NCBI GenBank assembly: GCA_021793175.1
Contig: JAJYTH010000032.1
Location: 1-34,409 of the forward strand
From: Actinomycetes bacterium
GTDB lineage: Bacteria; Actinomycetota; Actinomycetes; Mycobacteriales; Pseudonocardiaceae
Direction of reading: 5' to 3'
DNA length: 34,409 nucleotides
A program made the translations under genes and the position numbers. How positions within the stretch are numbered: the stretch's first letter is position 1; each line of letters begins with the position of its first letter. The notes beneath the pieces are model-generated. The model searched no databases. It was not told the DNA's origin and saw nothing but the letters and a program-made list of their open reading frames with translations. Below, one piece after another: positions 25,198 through 33,121 of the stretch.

Positions 25198-26738
25198 GCC
25201 GCACTTCCTTCCATGACCATGTCGAGGATGTCCGCTTCCGTGAGCTCGCCCGAGGGGCGCTCGGCGAGCACCCGTCCTTCCCGCAGCACGAGCACCCGAT
25301 CGGCCAGACCGAGCACCTCGGGGATTTCGCTGGACACCAGCACCACCGCCACACCGGACGCGGTGAGCTCGTGCATCAGGCGATACAGTTCGGCGCGCGC
25401 GCCGACGTCCACACCCCGGGTCGGTTCGTCGAGTAGCAGCACCCGGCAACCGTGTACCAGCCAGCGCGCCACGACGGCTTTCTGCTGGTTGCCGCCGGAG
25501 AGGGTGCCCACCGGCCGACTCGGCTCGGCCGGTCGCAGATCGAGTCGCTCCAGTGTGGACAAAGAATCGCGGAACTCCTTGTCCCGAAGCGAAAAACCGA
25601 ACTTGCTGTAGCGGGCGAGGCTGGCGAGCGTGACGTTGTGGGTCACCGACATGTCCAGCAACAGCGCCTGGCTCTTGCGTTCCTCCGGCGCGAGTCCGAT
25701 CCCGGCGTTCACCGCGGAGGCCACGCTGCCCGGGCGTAACGGTTCCCCGGCGACCGAGACGGTGCCGCTGTCCGGCCTGCGCGCACCGAAGACCGTCTCC
25801 AGGATCTCGCTGCGGCCCGACCCCACGAGCCCGGCCAGCCCGACGATCTCGCCGGCTCGAACGGTGAACGACACGTCGGCGAACTTGCCCGTCCTGCTCA
25901 GATCACGCACGTCGAGCAGCACGTCACCGAATTCGACGGGCGCCTGTCCCGCTTCCCGGAACGCGGTCTGCACCTTGCGCCCCGCCATGAGGTCCACCAG
26001 TTCGGACGACGAGTGCCCACGGGCATCAAAGCCGGTGGCGACCGTGCGGCCGTCCTTGATGACGGTGACCCGGTCACCGATGCGGCGGATCTCCTCCAAC
26101 CGGTGGGAGATGTAGATCACGGCGACACCTTGGTCGGTGAGGTCGCCGATGACGCGGAAGAGGTTGTCCACCTCGTCCGCGGCCAGGGCGGCGGTGGGCT
26201 CGTCGGCGATGATGAGCTTCGCGTCGTGCGCGAGCGCCCGGGCCATCGACACCAGTTGCTGGCCCGCGGCGGACAGATCACCGACCTCGTCGTCGGGCGA
26301 GATCTCCGGATGCCCGAGGCGCTCGAGCAGCGCGGCGGCCTCTGCCCTGGCCACGGCGGGGCGGATGAAGCCGTACCGCGCACGTTCGTGCCCGAGGAAG
26401 ACGTTCTCCGCCACCGACAGGCCGGGGATGAGGTCCAGCTCCTGGTACATCGTCGCGATGCCCCGGCGCAGGGCCGCGACCGGTGACGGCAGCTCGATCG
26501 TCTCCCCCTGCCAGACGATCTCGCCCCTGTCGGGCCGGTGGGCACCCGCGAGGGTCTTGATCAACGTGGATTTGCCCGCCCCGTTCTGACCGAGCAGGCA
26601 GTGCACCTCGCCCGCACGCACCTCCAGGTCGACGCCGTCGAGCGCGCGAACACCGGGGAACGACTTCACGATGCCACGCACCGCAAGCAGGGGCACCGCG
26701 CTCACATCATCGCTTGCCGCGTGCAGACTTAAATCCAC
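25194..26738 (-). CDS. Sugar ABC transporter ATPase with two nucleotide-binding domains (RbsA type)
   Basis: The 514-residue protein contains two ABC domains. The N-terminal one has Walker A GQNGAGKST (50-58), signature LSAAGQQ and Walker B LIIADEP. The C-terminal one has a degenerate Walker A (GLVGSGRSE) and signature LSGGNQQK with LLLDEPTRGVDVG, as in CUT2 transporters. It powers import of the sugar bound by the neighbouring lipoprotein. GTG 26738 is preferred over TTG 26768, because the likely -10 box of the promoter lies at 26768-26773 and the TTG would overlap it. It is the first gene of the unit, followed by permease, binding protein and oxidoreductase with 4-base overlaps. Confidence 0.87.
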   Translation of the reverse strand: MDLSLHAASDDVSAVPLLAVRGIVKSFPGVRALDGVDLEVRAGEVHCLLGQNGAGKSTLIKTLAGAHRPDRGEIVWQGETIELPSPVAALRRGIATMYQELDLIPGLSVAENVFLGHERARYGFIRPAVARAEAAALLERLGHPEISPDDEVGDLSAAGQQLVSMARALAHDAKLIIADEPTAALAADEVDNLFRVIGDLTDQGVAVIYISHRLEEIRRIGDRVTVIKDGRTVATGFDARGHSSSELVDLMAGRKVQTAFREAGQAPVEFGDVLLDVRDLSRTGKFADVSFTVRAGEIVGLAGLVGSGRSEILETVFGARRPDSGTVSVAGEPLRPGSVASAVNAGIGLAPEERKSQALLLDMSVTHNVTLASLARYSKFGFSLRDKEFRDSLSTLERLDLRPAEPSRPVGTLSGGNQQKAVVARWLVHGCRVLLLDEPTRGVDVGARAELYRLMHELTASGVAVVLVSSEIPEVLGLADRVLVLREGRVLAERPSGELTEADILDMVMEGSAA

Positions 26739-26767
26739 GTCAGCCCCACTTTCTTCTCTGGCATGCA

Positions 26768-26796
26768 AAAGTAGGGCTGTGACCGTCAGTCGTCAA
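26768..26796 (-). promoter_or_regulatory. Sigma70-like promoter of the sugar ABC unit
   Basis: On the - strand, TTGACG (26791-26796) and TACTTT (26768-26773) are separated by exactly 17 bases. Transcription would start near 26761, about 23 bases before GTG 26738. It is the best sigma70-type match I found in the window. Confidence 0.65.
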
Positions 26797-26853
26797 GAAG
26801 GAACTTGTGGCAACATCAACCTCTACGCCACGAAACCCGTCGAGACCAGACGG

Positions 26854-28329
26854 TTACCAGGTGAAAGTCATGTGACGGAACGTGGGCCAAAGCTCGCCCC
26901 AGGGCGCGATCCGCCCCTCGCATAGCCAGATCGGGGCACCCTGATTGCCGTTGTTGACCTCGTGGCCGTTATCCACGGTGCCGACACGTTTCACCCGATC
27001 GAAGTAAGGCTTGAGTTGGTCGCGGGAGCCGCCCACGAACAACGTCAGCGACGCGTCCTCGGGTGGAACGCCGAAATACCAGTAACCCCGACTCCCACTG
27101 TGCGCCTCGGGAAGGTCGGGTTCGAACTTCTCGATGGCCGCGGCCTGCCAGTAGGTCTCCGTGACGATCGTGGTGTCGGCCCGGCGTTCCTCCGGCAGCT
27201 CACGATAGACCGCCGCGACACTGGCGGCGACCTGCGGCCAGCCGAACTCCTCCAGCTCCATGTTCATCGGGTCGTACGGCTGACCCGCGTAGGCCGATAT
27301 CGGTTTGACCGGCAACCAGCTGATCGCCACCACCGCCGACACCGCGTACGCCAACGCGACCGCGGGCCGCCACCGCGCCGTCAGCAGGCGGTCGAGCTCC
27401 ACGGCCGAGACCGCGAAACACAACGCGAACAGCCCACCGACGTAGTACGGCCGCCCGGAACTCAACCAGAACAGCAGCGTCACGCCGAGCACCGTGACAC
27501 CCAGGAACCGGTACGCGCGCATCCTCGGCGACCGCAACAGCCACCACACACCGAGCACGAACAACACCGCGCCCACGCCGTACCCGGCCTGCTCCAACGC
27601 CATCGGCAGGAACGTCAACCGCCCACCCGCGTACGACACCTCGTCGGCCACGATGCGGTTCATCTCCAGCTGCGGCCACCCGTTGCTCGCCTGCCAGATC
27701 AGGGTGGGGACACACGCCGCCACGGCAATCGCGCCCCCGATCCACAACAACGGCCTACGCACGAGATCCCTCGGCCCGAGCAGTGACGCCGAGACCACGA
27801 CCATGAACCAGAAGGCCGGGATGAGGAATTTGACCTGCAGATCCACGGCCGTCACGAGTGCGGCCGCCAGCAACACGCGGTCGTCGCGCACCCGGACCCA
27901 GCGCACCACCAGCCACACGATGACCGTCCACAGGAACGCGTCCACCATGTGAGTGGCGAGGATGTGTCCCGCACCCGCCAACAGGAACGGCGAGCACGCG
28001 TACGCCCCCGCCGCCATGGCCTGCGCCCGCGTGCCGCCGCCGAGTTCGCGGGCCGTCAAACCCGCGACGACGATGCCCAGCCCGGTGAACAACACCGCGG
28101 GCAGCCGGAATCCCATGACGGAGTCGGGGAACAGGCCGTCCATGAGCAGCGCCAACAACGGCAGCAGCGGAGGCTGATCCGCATAGCCCCAGTCGAGGTG
28201 ACGTCCCGCGGCGATGAAGTACAACTCGTCGCCGTGGTAGCCGTACCGGTTGCCGAAAGCCAGCAGTACCACCATCGCGGCGCCGGCGATGAGACACACG
28301 GGAAGCCGGGCGAACTGCGGGACGGCCAT
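26854..28329 (-). CDS. Membrane glycosyltransferase, GT39/ArnT-like (GT-C fold)
   Basis: The 491-residue protein has about ten hydrophobic segments. The first extracytoplasmic loop carries the GT-C acidic motif HGDELYFIAAGRHLDWGYADQPPL-type block (in two parts: GDELYF and GYADQPPL), with the DE pair as the expected metal/catalytic site. Such enzymes use polyprenyl-phosphate sugars to glycosylate lipids or proteins outside the membrane. The soluble C-terminal region (about residues 360-491) contains SGSRGYWYFG and WLCEG. ATG 28329 was chosen as the start of the first membrane segment; an AAGG lies about 9 bases upstream. It is monocistronic, with the lpdA terminators behind it. Substrate unknown. 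Confidence 0.83.
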   Translation of the reverse strand: MAVPQFARLPVCLIAGAAMVVLLAFGNRYGYHGDELYFIAAGRHLDWGYADQPPLLPLLALLMDGLFPDSVMGFRLPAVLFTGLGIVVAGLTARELGGGTRAQAMAAGAYACSPFLLAGAGHILATHMVDAFLWTVIVWLVVRWVRVRDDRVLLAAALVTAVDLQVKFLIPAFWFMVVVSASLLGPRDLVRRPLLWIGGAIAVAACVPTLIWQASNGWPQLEMNRIVADEVSYAGGRLTFLPMALEQAGYGVGAVLFVLGVWWLLRSPRMRAYRFLGVTVLGVTLLFWLSSGRPYYVGGLFALCFAVSAVELDRLLTARWRPAVALAYAVSAVVAISWLPVKPISAYAGQPYDPMNMELEEFGWPQVAASVAAVYRELPEERRADTTIVTETYWQAAAIEKFEPDLPEAHSGSRGYWYFGVPPEDASLTLFVGGSRDQLKPYFDRVKRVGTVDNGHEVNNGNQGAPIWLCEGRIAPWGELWPTFRHMTFTW

Positions 28330-28410
28330 AAACGCAAACCTTAGGGGACGAAGACCACGAGGATCAGTAGTGATCTTTACCCACCCGCATGCGACGACGA
28401 CTACCCCGTT

Positions 28411-28434
28411 CGGACGGTCCTGATGCTCCGTCCG
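28411..28434 (-). terminator. Second hairpin downstream of lpdA
   Basis: A perfect 7-base stem, CGGACGG at 28411-28417 and CCGTCCG at 28428-28434, lies just beyond the first hairpin in the direction of lpdA transcription. It may be a back-up terminator. Confidence 0.5.
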
Positions 28435-28438
28435 GTCA

Positions 28439-28465
28439 GGACCGGCGCTCGAACACGGCCGGTCC
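28439..28465 (-). terminator. Hairpin downstream of lpdA
   Basis: A perfect 8-base stem, GGACCGGC at 28439-28446 and GCCGGTCC at 28458-28465, with an 11-base loop, lies about 40 bases after the lpdA stop. Confidence 0.6.
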
Positions 28466-28503
28466 CGCACCGCAGCACGGACAGGCTGGAAACGACCTAC
28501 CGC

Positions 28504-29901
28504 TCACATGTTGATCATGTGGCCGGCGAGGCCGTGGATGGCTTCCTTCACTGCCTCGCCGAGGGTGGGATGGGCGTGCACGTTGCGAGCCACCTCGTGC
28601 ACGGTGAGGTCCCACTGCTGCGCCAACGTGAGCTCCGGCAGCAACTCGGTGACATCGGGGCCGATGAGGTGTCCACCCAACAGCTCGCCGTACTTCGCAT
28701 CGCTGATGATCTTGACGAAGCCCACCGGGTCGGCGAGACCGTGAGCCTTGCCGTTGGCCGTGAACGGGAACTTCGACACCTGCACGTCGTAGCCCTCGGT
28801 TCTGGCCTGCTCCTCGGTGAGCCCGAAGCTGGCGACCTGCGGCTGGCAGTACGTCGCCCGCGGGATCATGCGGTAGTCCAGCTCCATGGTCTCCGCGCCC
28901 GCGATGGTCTCGGCGGCCACCATGCCCATCGACTCGGCGGCGTGGGCGAGCATGAGCTTGGCCGTCACGTCACCGATGGCGAAGATGTGCGGCACGCTCG
29001 TGCGGCAGCGGCCGTCCACGTCGATGGCGCCCCGCTCGGTGAGCGCGACACCGGTGTTCTCCAGGCCGTAGCCCTGCACGTTGGGGGCGAAGCCCATGGC
29101 CTGCAGCACCTTGTCGGCCTCCAGGACCTGCTGCTGGCCGTCCTTGGACACGGTGACACGGACCTGCTCGCCCGACTCGTCGATGGATTCGACCTTCGTG
29201 GACGTGAGCACGTCGATACCGAGCCGGCGGTAACGCCGGGCCAGTTCGGCCGACACCTCCTCGTCCTCGGCGGGCACCATGCGGTCCATGAACTCGACGA
29301 CGGTGACCTTGACACCGTAGTTGTGGAGCACGTAAGCGAACTCGACGCCGATGGCACCCGCGCCGCAGATGACGATGCTCTCCGGCAACTCGGAAGCCAG
29401 GATCTGCTCCTCGTAGGTGACCACCCGGTCGCTGACGGACGTGCCCGGCAACAGCTTCGGCGACGCGCCCGTGGCGATGATGCAGTGGTCGAACGTCACC
29501 GTCTCCACTCCGTCGGCCGTGGCGACGTCGATCGAGGAGTCGCTGGTGAAGGTGCCGCGACCGTGGAGCTCGGTGATCGCGTTCTTCTTCATCAGGTAGT
29601 GGATGCCCTTGACCCGGCCGTCGGCGACCTTGCGGCTACGCTGATAGGCGGCGCCGTAGTCGAACGTCACTTCGCCGTCGACCTGGATGCCGAACGTGCG
29701 CGCCTCGTGGGTGAACAGGTGGGCGAGCTCGGCGTTACGCAGCAACGCCTTCGACGGAATACACCCGACGTTGAGGCACACCCCGCCCCAGTAACGTTCC
29801 TCGATGACGGCGGTGTCGTACCCGAGCTGAGCCGCACGGACCGCGGCGGTGTATCCACCGGGGCCTGCGCCCAGCACCACAACGTCGAAGTGTTCGCTCA
29901 T
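28504..29901 (-). CDS. lpdA: Dihydrolipoyl dehydrogenase
   Basis: The E3 flavoprotein of 2-oxoacid dehydrogenase complexes reoxidises dihydrolipoyl groups with NAD+. The 465-residue protein shows FAD-binding GAGPGGY (11-17), the redox disulfide CLNVGC (C42, C47), NAD-binding [10 protein letters not shown] in the middle, the second FAD motif ([14 protein letters not shown]), and the C-terminal active-site His-Glu pair in HAHPTLGE (H444, E449). All key residues are present. ATG 29901 is 8 bases after the acyltransferase stop, so the two may be co-transcribed. Related flavoproteins (mercuric reductase, transhydrogenase) lack this HAHPTLGE context, so the call is firm. Confidence 0.94.
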   Translation of the reverse strand: MSEHFDVVVLGAGPGGYTAAVRAAQLGYDTAVIEERYWGGVCLNVGCIPSKALLRNAELAHLFTHEARTFGIQVDGEVTFDYGAAYQRSRKVADGRVKGIHYLMKKNAITELHGRGTFTSDSSIDVATADGVETVTFDHCIIATGASPKLLPGTSVSDRVVTYEEQILASELPESIVICGAGAIGVEFAYVLHNYGVKVTVVEFMDRMVPAEDEEVSAELARRYRRLGIDVLTSTKVESIDESGEQVRVTVSKDGQQQVLEADKVLQAMGFAPNVQGYGLENTGVALTERGAIDVDGRCRTSVPHIFAIGDVTAKLMLAHAAESMGMVAAETIAGAETMELDYRMIPRATYCQPQVASFGLTEEQARTEGYDVQVSKFPFTANGKAHGLADPVGFVKIISDAKYGELLGGHLIGPDVTELLPELTLAQQWDLTVHEVARNVHAHPTLGEAVKEAIHGLAGHMINM

Positions 29902-29909
29902 GGCCGCGA

Positions 29910-30617
29910 TTATGCCTTCTCGGTCTCGGCCGGTGGGTCCTGGCCACGGATGTGCGACAGCAGTTCCGTGACGGCGGCCATGATCCGTTCCGTGGCCTCC
30001 CGGAGCTGACTCGCGGTCGGTCGCTCGCACACCAGGTCCGACAGATCGACGGGCGGACCCGCCACCAGATGCAACACCGGACGGCGGCGCACCCTGGGTA
30101 ATCGACTCCCCACGGGCAACAGCTCCTGAGTCCCCCAGCACGCCAGCGGCACGACGGGGGTTCCCGTGGTCAGGGCCATCCGGGCCAGCCCCGTCTTACC
30201 CCTGCTCGGCCAGCCGTCGGGCCGCTCGGTGAACCCGCCCTCGGGGAACACCACCACACACTCACCCGCGCGCACCGAGGCCACGCCGTCGCGGTAGGCG
30301 TCCAAGGCGCTCGCCCGGCCCCTGTGCACGGGAATGTGCCCGCCGGACGTCATCACCCTCTTCACGACGGGGGTGTCCCACAGCTCCGCCTTGGCGAAGA
30401 AACGGGGCACCCTGCCCGCCGCGAGGGTGAACAATGTCACGGCGATGGGATCGGCGAACGACAGGTGGTTGCTCGCCACGAGCACGCCACCTCGTCGGGG
30501 AAGGTGTTGGCCACCCTCGATCCGCCACCGTGTCGCCGCCGCCAACAGTGGCGCGAGGACCTCGATGGCGAGCCCGAACCAGAACCCTCGGTCACGCCGA
30601 GGGAAGCGCCGGATCAC
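29910..30617 (-). CDS. 1-acyl-glycerol-3-phosphate acyltransferase-like (PlsC family)
   Basis: The 235-residue protein has the acyltransferase motif I SNHLSFAD (H51, D56), RFFAKAELW in motif II position, FPEGGFT (124-130) as motif III, and VVPLACWG as motif IV. An N-terminal hydrophobic segment (12-28) would anchor it to the membrane. It would acylate lysophosphatidate or a related acceptor. GTG 30617 was chosen because homology begins there, but no convincing ribosome site precedes it. The frame stays open to 30806 with low-complexity, unconserved sequence that overlaps the next gene. It lies between the oxidoreductase gene and lpdA, all in the same direction. Confidence 0.85.
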   Translation of the reverse strand: MIRRFPRRDRGFWFGLAIEVLAPLLAAATRWRIEGGQHLPRRGGVLVASNHLSFADPIAVTLFTLAAGRVPRFFAKAELWDTPVVKRVMTSGGHIPVHRGRASALDAYRDGVASVRAGECVVVFPEGGFTERPDGWPSRGKTGLARMALTTGTPVVPLACWGTQELLPVGSRLPRVRRRPVLHLVAGPPVDLSDLVCERPTASQLREATERIMAAVTELLSHIRGQDPPAETEKA

Positions 30618-30682
30618 CGCCAACGGGTGCTCTCGGCGTCCCCGCCCGGCTCCTCCCCGCCCTGCTCCGTTCCGTCGAGCGC

Positions 30683-31132
30683 TCAGGGCTGTGGCTCCAC
30701 TGGCTCCACTGGCTCCACTGGCTCCAGGACCACGACCGGAATCTCCCGCTCGGTCGTACGCCGATACTCGTCGTAGATGGCAAACACGGCCGCCATGGTC
30801 CGCCACAGCTTCTCCCTCTCCTCACCCGTGGCCGTTCGAGCACGCGCGGCGAATCGATCCGCCTTCACCTGCACACGGACCTCCGGGTCGGCCTGGAGGT
30901 CCGTGTACCAGTCAGGGTGGTCGGCGGCACCACCGTTGGACGCGACCACGACGTAGCGGCCTTCGTGCTCCTGGAAGATCAGAGGAACCTTACGAGGTCG
31001 ACCCGTCTTCCGACCGGTGATGGTCAGGATGAGGATTGGCGCACCGTGCCTGAGGAATCCGACCTCGCCATCGCTCTCCTCGTACTGACGTACGTGTTCG
31101 GCACCGAACAACATCGGCTCCGGCTCAGTCAT
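30683..31132 (-). CDS. Deazaflavin-dependent nitroreductase family protein
   Basis: The 149-residue protein matches the split-barrel F420-binding family (DDN/FDOR-A type): ILTITGRKTGRPRKVPL for cofactor phosphate binding, YVVVASNGGAADHPDWYTDLQADPEV as the family core, and FAIYDEYRRTTEREIPVVVL at the end. Members use F420H2 to reduce quinones and other compounds and occur mainly in actinomycetes. The C-terminus is an unusual VEP triplet repeat (VEPVEPVEPVEP) encoded by four copies of a 9-base unit. ATG 31132 overlaps the preceding gene by 8 bases. Physiological substrate unknown. Confidence 0.86.
   Translation of the reverse strand: MTEPEPMLFGAEHVRQYEESDGEVGFLRHGAPILILTITGRKTGRPRKVPLIFQEHEGRYVVVASNGGAADHPDWYTDLQADPEVRVQVKADRFAARARTATGEEREKLWRTMAAVFAIYDEYRRTTEREIPVVVLEPVEPVEPVEPQP
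30692..30727 (-). repeat. Four tandem copies of a 9-base unit inside the DDN-family gene
   Basis: TGGCTCCAC repeats at 30692-30700, 30701-30709 and 30710-30718, and as TGGCTCCAG at 30719-30727. It stays in frame and encodes the VEP repeats at the C-terminus on the - strand. Copy number is likely to vary between strains. Confidence 0.9.
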
Positions 31133-32123
31133 CGGCTCGGTCCTCCTCGTCGGTTCGGGCGGTCAGAACGTCGGCGAGCAACGCGGGATCGACGTTACCG
31201 CCGGAGACAACCGCCACCGTGCGTCCGGCGGGGAGTTCGTCCCCTCGGAAGAGGTACGCCGCCGTCGACACCGCGCCGCTGGGTTCGGCGACGAGCCTGC
31301 CCTTCTGGGCCAGCGCCGCCATCGCCGAGCGGATCTCGTCCTCGGTGACCGTGACGATGTCGTGCAACCGATTCCGCAGATGGGCGAACGTGAGTTCGGA
31401 CGGCTGGGAACGCAGTCCGTCGGCGATGGTGCGGAAGCGGTCCGCGACCGGCCAGTCCACGAGTTCCCCCGCGCGGAAGCTCTCCCTCGCGTCGGAGGCG
31501 AGCTCGGGTTCGACACCGATCACCTTGGCGTCCGGACGAAGCGCCGTGACCGCCGTGGCGATCCCCGAGGCGAGCCCACCACCGCTGACGGGCACCAGAA
31601 CCACGTCGACGTCGGGAAGGTCCTCGACGATCTCCAGCCCTGCCGTGCCCTGCCCGGCGATGACATCCGGGTGGTCGAACGGCGGCACCAACACTGCGCC
31701 GCGCTCGGCGACGATCTCGTACGCCACCGCCTCACGCTCGTCGTCACCGACGAGAACGACCTCGGCACCGTGGGACCGCGTGTTGTCGATCTTGACCTGG
31801 GGTGTGGAAGCCGGCATCACGATGTGCGCAGTGATACCGGCCGCGGCGGCCGCGTGGGCGACGGCCTGGGCGTGGTTCCCGCTGGAGTAGGCCACGACCC
31901 CCCGCGCGCGAGCGTCCTCGTCGAGTCGCGCGACCGCGTTGTGCGCCCCTCGCATTTTGAAGGCGCCGATGGGTTGGAGGTTCTCGGGCTTGAGCCACAA
32001 CCCCCGGTCGGCGGCCGAGCGCTCGTTGCCCACCCACGGGCACGGCAGTAATGGGGTACGCACCACGGCCGAGGCGATACGCGCGGCTGCGGCACGAACG
32101 TCGTCGAGAGTAACCAACTGCAC
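31125..32123 (-). CDS. Threonine dehydratase-like PLP enzyme (fold type II)
   Basis: The 332-residue enzyme has the PLP lysine K56 in QPIGAFKMRGA, the substrate loop SSGNHAQA (79-86), and the phosphate-binding glycines PVSGGGLASG. It lacks the C-terminal ACT/regulatory domain, so it is a short catabolic-type threonine/serine dehydratase or a serine racemase relative. These cannot be separated safely from sequence. GTG 32123 has no ribosome site. A -10-like CATACT ends 7 bases upstream (32131-32136), suggesting a leaderless transcript. The stop overlaps the start of the oxidoreductase gene. Confidence 0.85.
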   Translation of the reverse strand: MQLVTLDDVRAAAARIASAVVRTPLLPCPWVGNERSAADRGLWLKPENLQPIGAFKMRGAHNAVARLDEDARARGVVAYSSGNHAQAVAHAAAAAGITAHIVMPASTPQVKIDNTRSHGAEVVLVGDDEREAVAYEIVAERGAVLVPPFDHPDVIAGQGTAGLEIVEDLPDVDVVLVPVSGGGLASGIATAVTALRPDAKVIGVEPELASDARESFRAGELVDWPVADRFRTIADGLRSQPSELTFAHLRNRLHDIVTVTEDEIRSAMAALAQKGRLVAEPSGAVSTAAYLFRGDELPAGRTVAVVSGGNVDPALLADVLTARTDEEDRADD

Positions 32124-32207
32124 CTCGCCGAGTATGCCCCACTCGGCTCGACGAGTGAGGCAACCGCCCGCACCGGTACAGCCACCACCCGAGGCGATAC
32201 GCGCGGC
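32069..32207. repeat. 19-base direct repeat, 120 bases apart, around the start of the dehydratase gene
   Basis: CCGAGGCGATACGCGCGGC occurs at 32069-32087, inside the gene, and at 32189-32207, upstream of it. Similarity extends imperfectly about 14 bases further to the left (GGTAC...CCAC). The offset of 120 is a multiple of three, so the upstream copy is in the same frame and also reads ARIAS. It looks like a partial duplication of the gene's 5' end. Confidence 0.8.
32131..32136 (-). promoter_or_regulatory. -10-like CATACT of a probable leaderless promoter
   Basis: On the - strand CATACT is followed by 7 bases and then GTG 32123. No ribosome site is seen, so transcription may start at the G of the start codon. 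The -35 region is weak. Confidence 0.4.
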
Positions 32208-32310
32208 GGCGCTCCCGACTGTCCAGTCGTACCGCTTCCCCTACCGCCGCGACGACTCCGACCAGTCGGAACGGATCGCCGAACCCGGGCGGGACACACC
32301 GGAGGGGCGT

Positions 32311-32335
32311 TTGAACAGGTGATCGACCCTGTCAA
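32311..32335. promoter_or_regulatory. Imperfect palindrome between the dehydratase and soxR genes
   Basis: TTGAACAGG (32311-32319) and CCTGTCAA (32328-32335) form an inverted repeat with one bulged base around TGATCGAC. It lies in the shared 268-base upstream region of two divergent genes. It does not match the SoxR box known from Streptomyces (CCTCAAG-type), so its binding protein is unknown. Confidence 0.4.
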
Positions 32336-32379
32336 CAGCACAACCCCGGAAATTAGCTCGACCATAGTGGAGATTCGGG

Positions 32380-32385
32380 TACTGT
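32380..32385 (+). promoter_or_regulatory. -10-like TACTGT of a probable leaderless soxR promoter
   Basis: TACTGT is followed by exactly 6 bases (GGCGGA) and GTG 32392. A weak -35 candidate, CTCGAC, lies at 32357-32362 with a 17-base spacer. The spacing matches that before the truncated gene at 8065. Confidence 0.5.
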
Positions 32386-32391
32386 GGCGGA

Positions 32392-32853
32392 GTGCCGAAG
32401 CTCGCCGACTATCTCACCATCGGACAGGTGGCCCACCGCAGCGGTGTCCCCCACACCGCACTCCGGTTCTACGAAGACCGTGGTCTGATCTTCGCCGAAA
32501 GGACGGCGGGCAACCAGCGCCGGTATCCACGGTCGGTGCTACGACGGATCGCTTTCATCCGTTCGGCCCAACGTGTCGGCCTGACGTTGGAGCAGATCAG
32601 CGAGGCGCTGGCCACCCTGCCCCGCGACCACGCGCCGACGAAGGCCGACTGGGCGAGGTTGTCGCGGCGCTGGCAGGACGAGCTCGACGCCCGCATCGAC
32701 GCGTTACAGCGGCTGCGAGACCAGCTCACCAGCTGCGTGGGCTGCGGCTGCCTGTCACTTCGCACGTGTGCCCTCAACAATCCGGACGACACCATCGCCA
32801 ACCTGGGCCCGGGTGCCCCCGGTCTGAAACCGAGAGTCGAAGGCGGCCTCTGA
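32392..32853 (+). CDS. soxR: Redox-sensing transcriptional activator SoxR
   Basis: The 153-residue MerR-family regulator has an N-terminal winged helix (LTIGQVAHRSGVPHTALRFYE, residues 8-28), a dimerisation helix (about 82-113), and the [2Fe-2S] ligand motif CVGCGCLSLRTC with C115, C118, C120 and C126. This motif is nearly identical to the E. coli SoxR cluster site and defines the family. In actinomycetes SoxR responds to redox-active small molecules rather than superoxide and controls a few oxidoreductase and efflux genes. It is transcribed divergently from a dehydratase/F420-type oxidoreductase pair, which might be among its targets, but no consensus SoxR box was found between them. GTG 32392 was chosen from homology and the leaderless promoter. 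Confidence 0.94.
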   Translation: MPKLADYLTIGQVAHRSGVPHTALRFYEDRGLIFAERTAGNQRRYPRSVLRRIAFIRSAQRVGLTLEQISEALATLPRDHAPTKADWARLSRRWQDELDARIDALQRLRDQLTSCVGCGCLSLRTCALNNPDDTIANLGPGAPGLKPRVEGGL

Positions 32854-32860
32854 CCCACAC

Positions 32861-32923
32861 CGTGTCCGCAGCCTGTGTAGCCGTGTCCGCAGGCTGTGCA
32901 GTCGTGTCCGCAGCTCCTGACAG
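32861..32923 (+). repeat. Three tandem copies of a 21-base unit after soxR
   Basis: Units start at 32861, 32882 and 32903, all beginning CGTGTCCGCAG and diverging in the second half. Copies one and two can pair with each other (CAGCCTG at 32869-32875 with CAGGCTG at 32890-32896), so the element could also end soxR transcription. Confidence 0.85.
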
Positions 32924-32925
32924 CG

Positions 32926-32969
32926 CCCACTAGGAGCCCACTAAAAGCCCACTAGGAGCCCACTAGGAC
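32926..32969. repeat. Four tandem copies of an 11-base unit between soxR and the his operon
   Basis: CCCACTAGGAG at 32926-32936, CCCACTAAAAG at 32937-32947, CCCACTAGGAG at 32948-32958 and CCCACTAGGAC at 32959-32969. Each unit carries TAG on the - strand, and the 11-base period places stops in all three - strand frames. The stop of the small membrane gene is the TAG of the last unit. Confidence 0.9.
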
Positions 32970-33121
32970 ATGAGCCAAGCGACAGCGCCGCCAACCGCCA
33001 GCAGAGCGGCGACGCCGAGCACCACCGCCAGCCCGCGCGACCTCTTCCACGTGCTGAAGACCCCGCCGGCCAGGAAACCCGCCAACGCGAACAGCAGCAG
33101 CGCCACGACGTCGCGTGACAC
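32963..33121 (-). CDS. Small two-helix membrane protein following hisB
   Basis: The 52-residue protein starts with GTG 33121, immediately after the hisB stop, and ends at TAG 32963-32965. It has two hydrophobic segments (about residues 5-23 and 31-51) separated by a short positive loop (STWKRSRG), giving a hairpin membrane topology. Small membrane proteins at this position, between hisB and hisH, are common in actinomycetes as far as I recall, which argues that it is a real gene. It has no known role. It is the last gene of this operon. Confidence 0.7.
   Translation of the reverse strand: MSRDVVALLLFALAGFLAGGVFSTWKRSRGLAVVLGVAALLAVGGAVAWLMS

Noticed and set aside
30618-30806. N-terminal extension of the PlsC-type protein
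   Set aside because: It consists of low-complexity Gly/Ala/Ser/Arg codons that are the other frame of the VEP repeat region.
32341-32391. A SoxR binding box at the soxR promoter
   Set aside because: No CCTCAAG-type inverted repeat is visible; the only palindrome (32311-32335) does not match and lies too far upstream.
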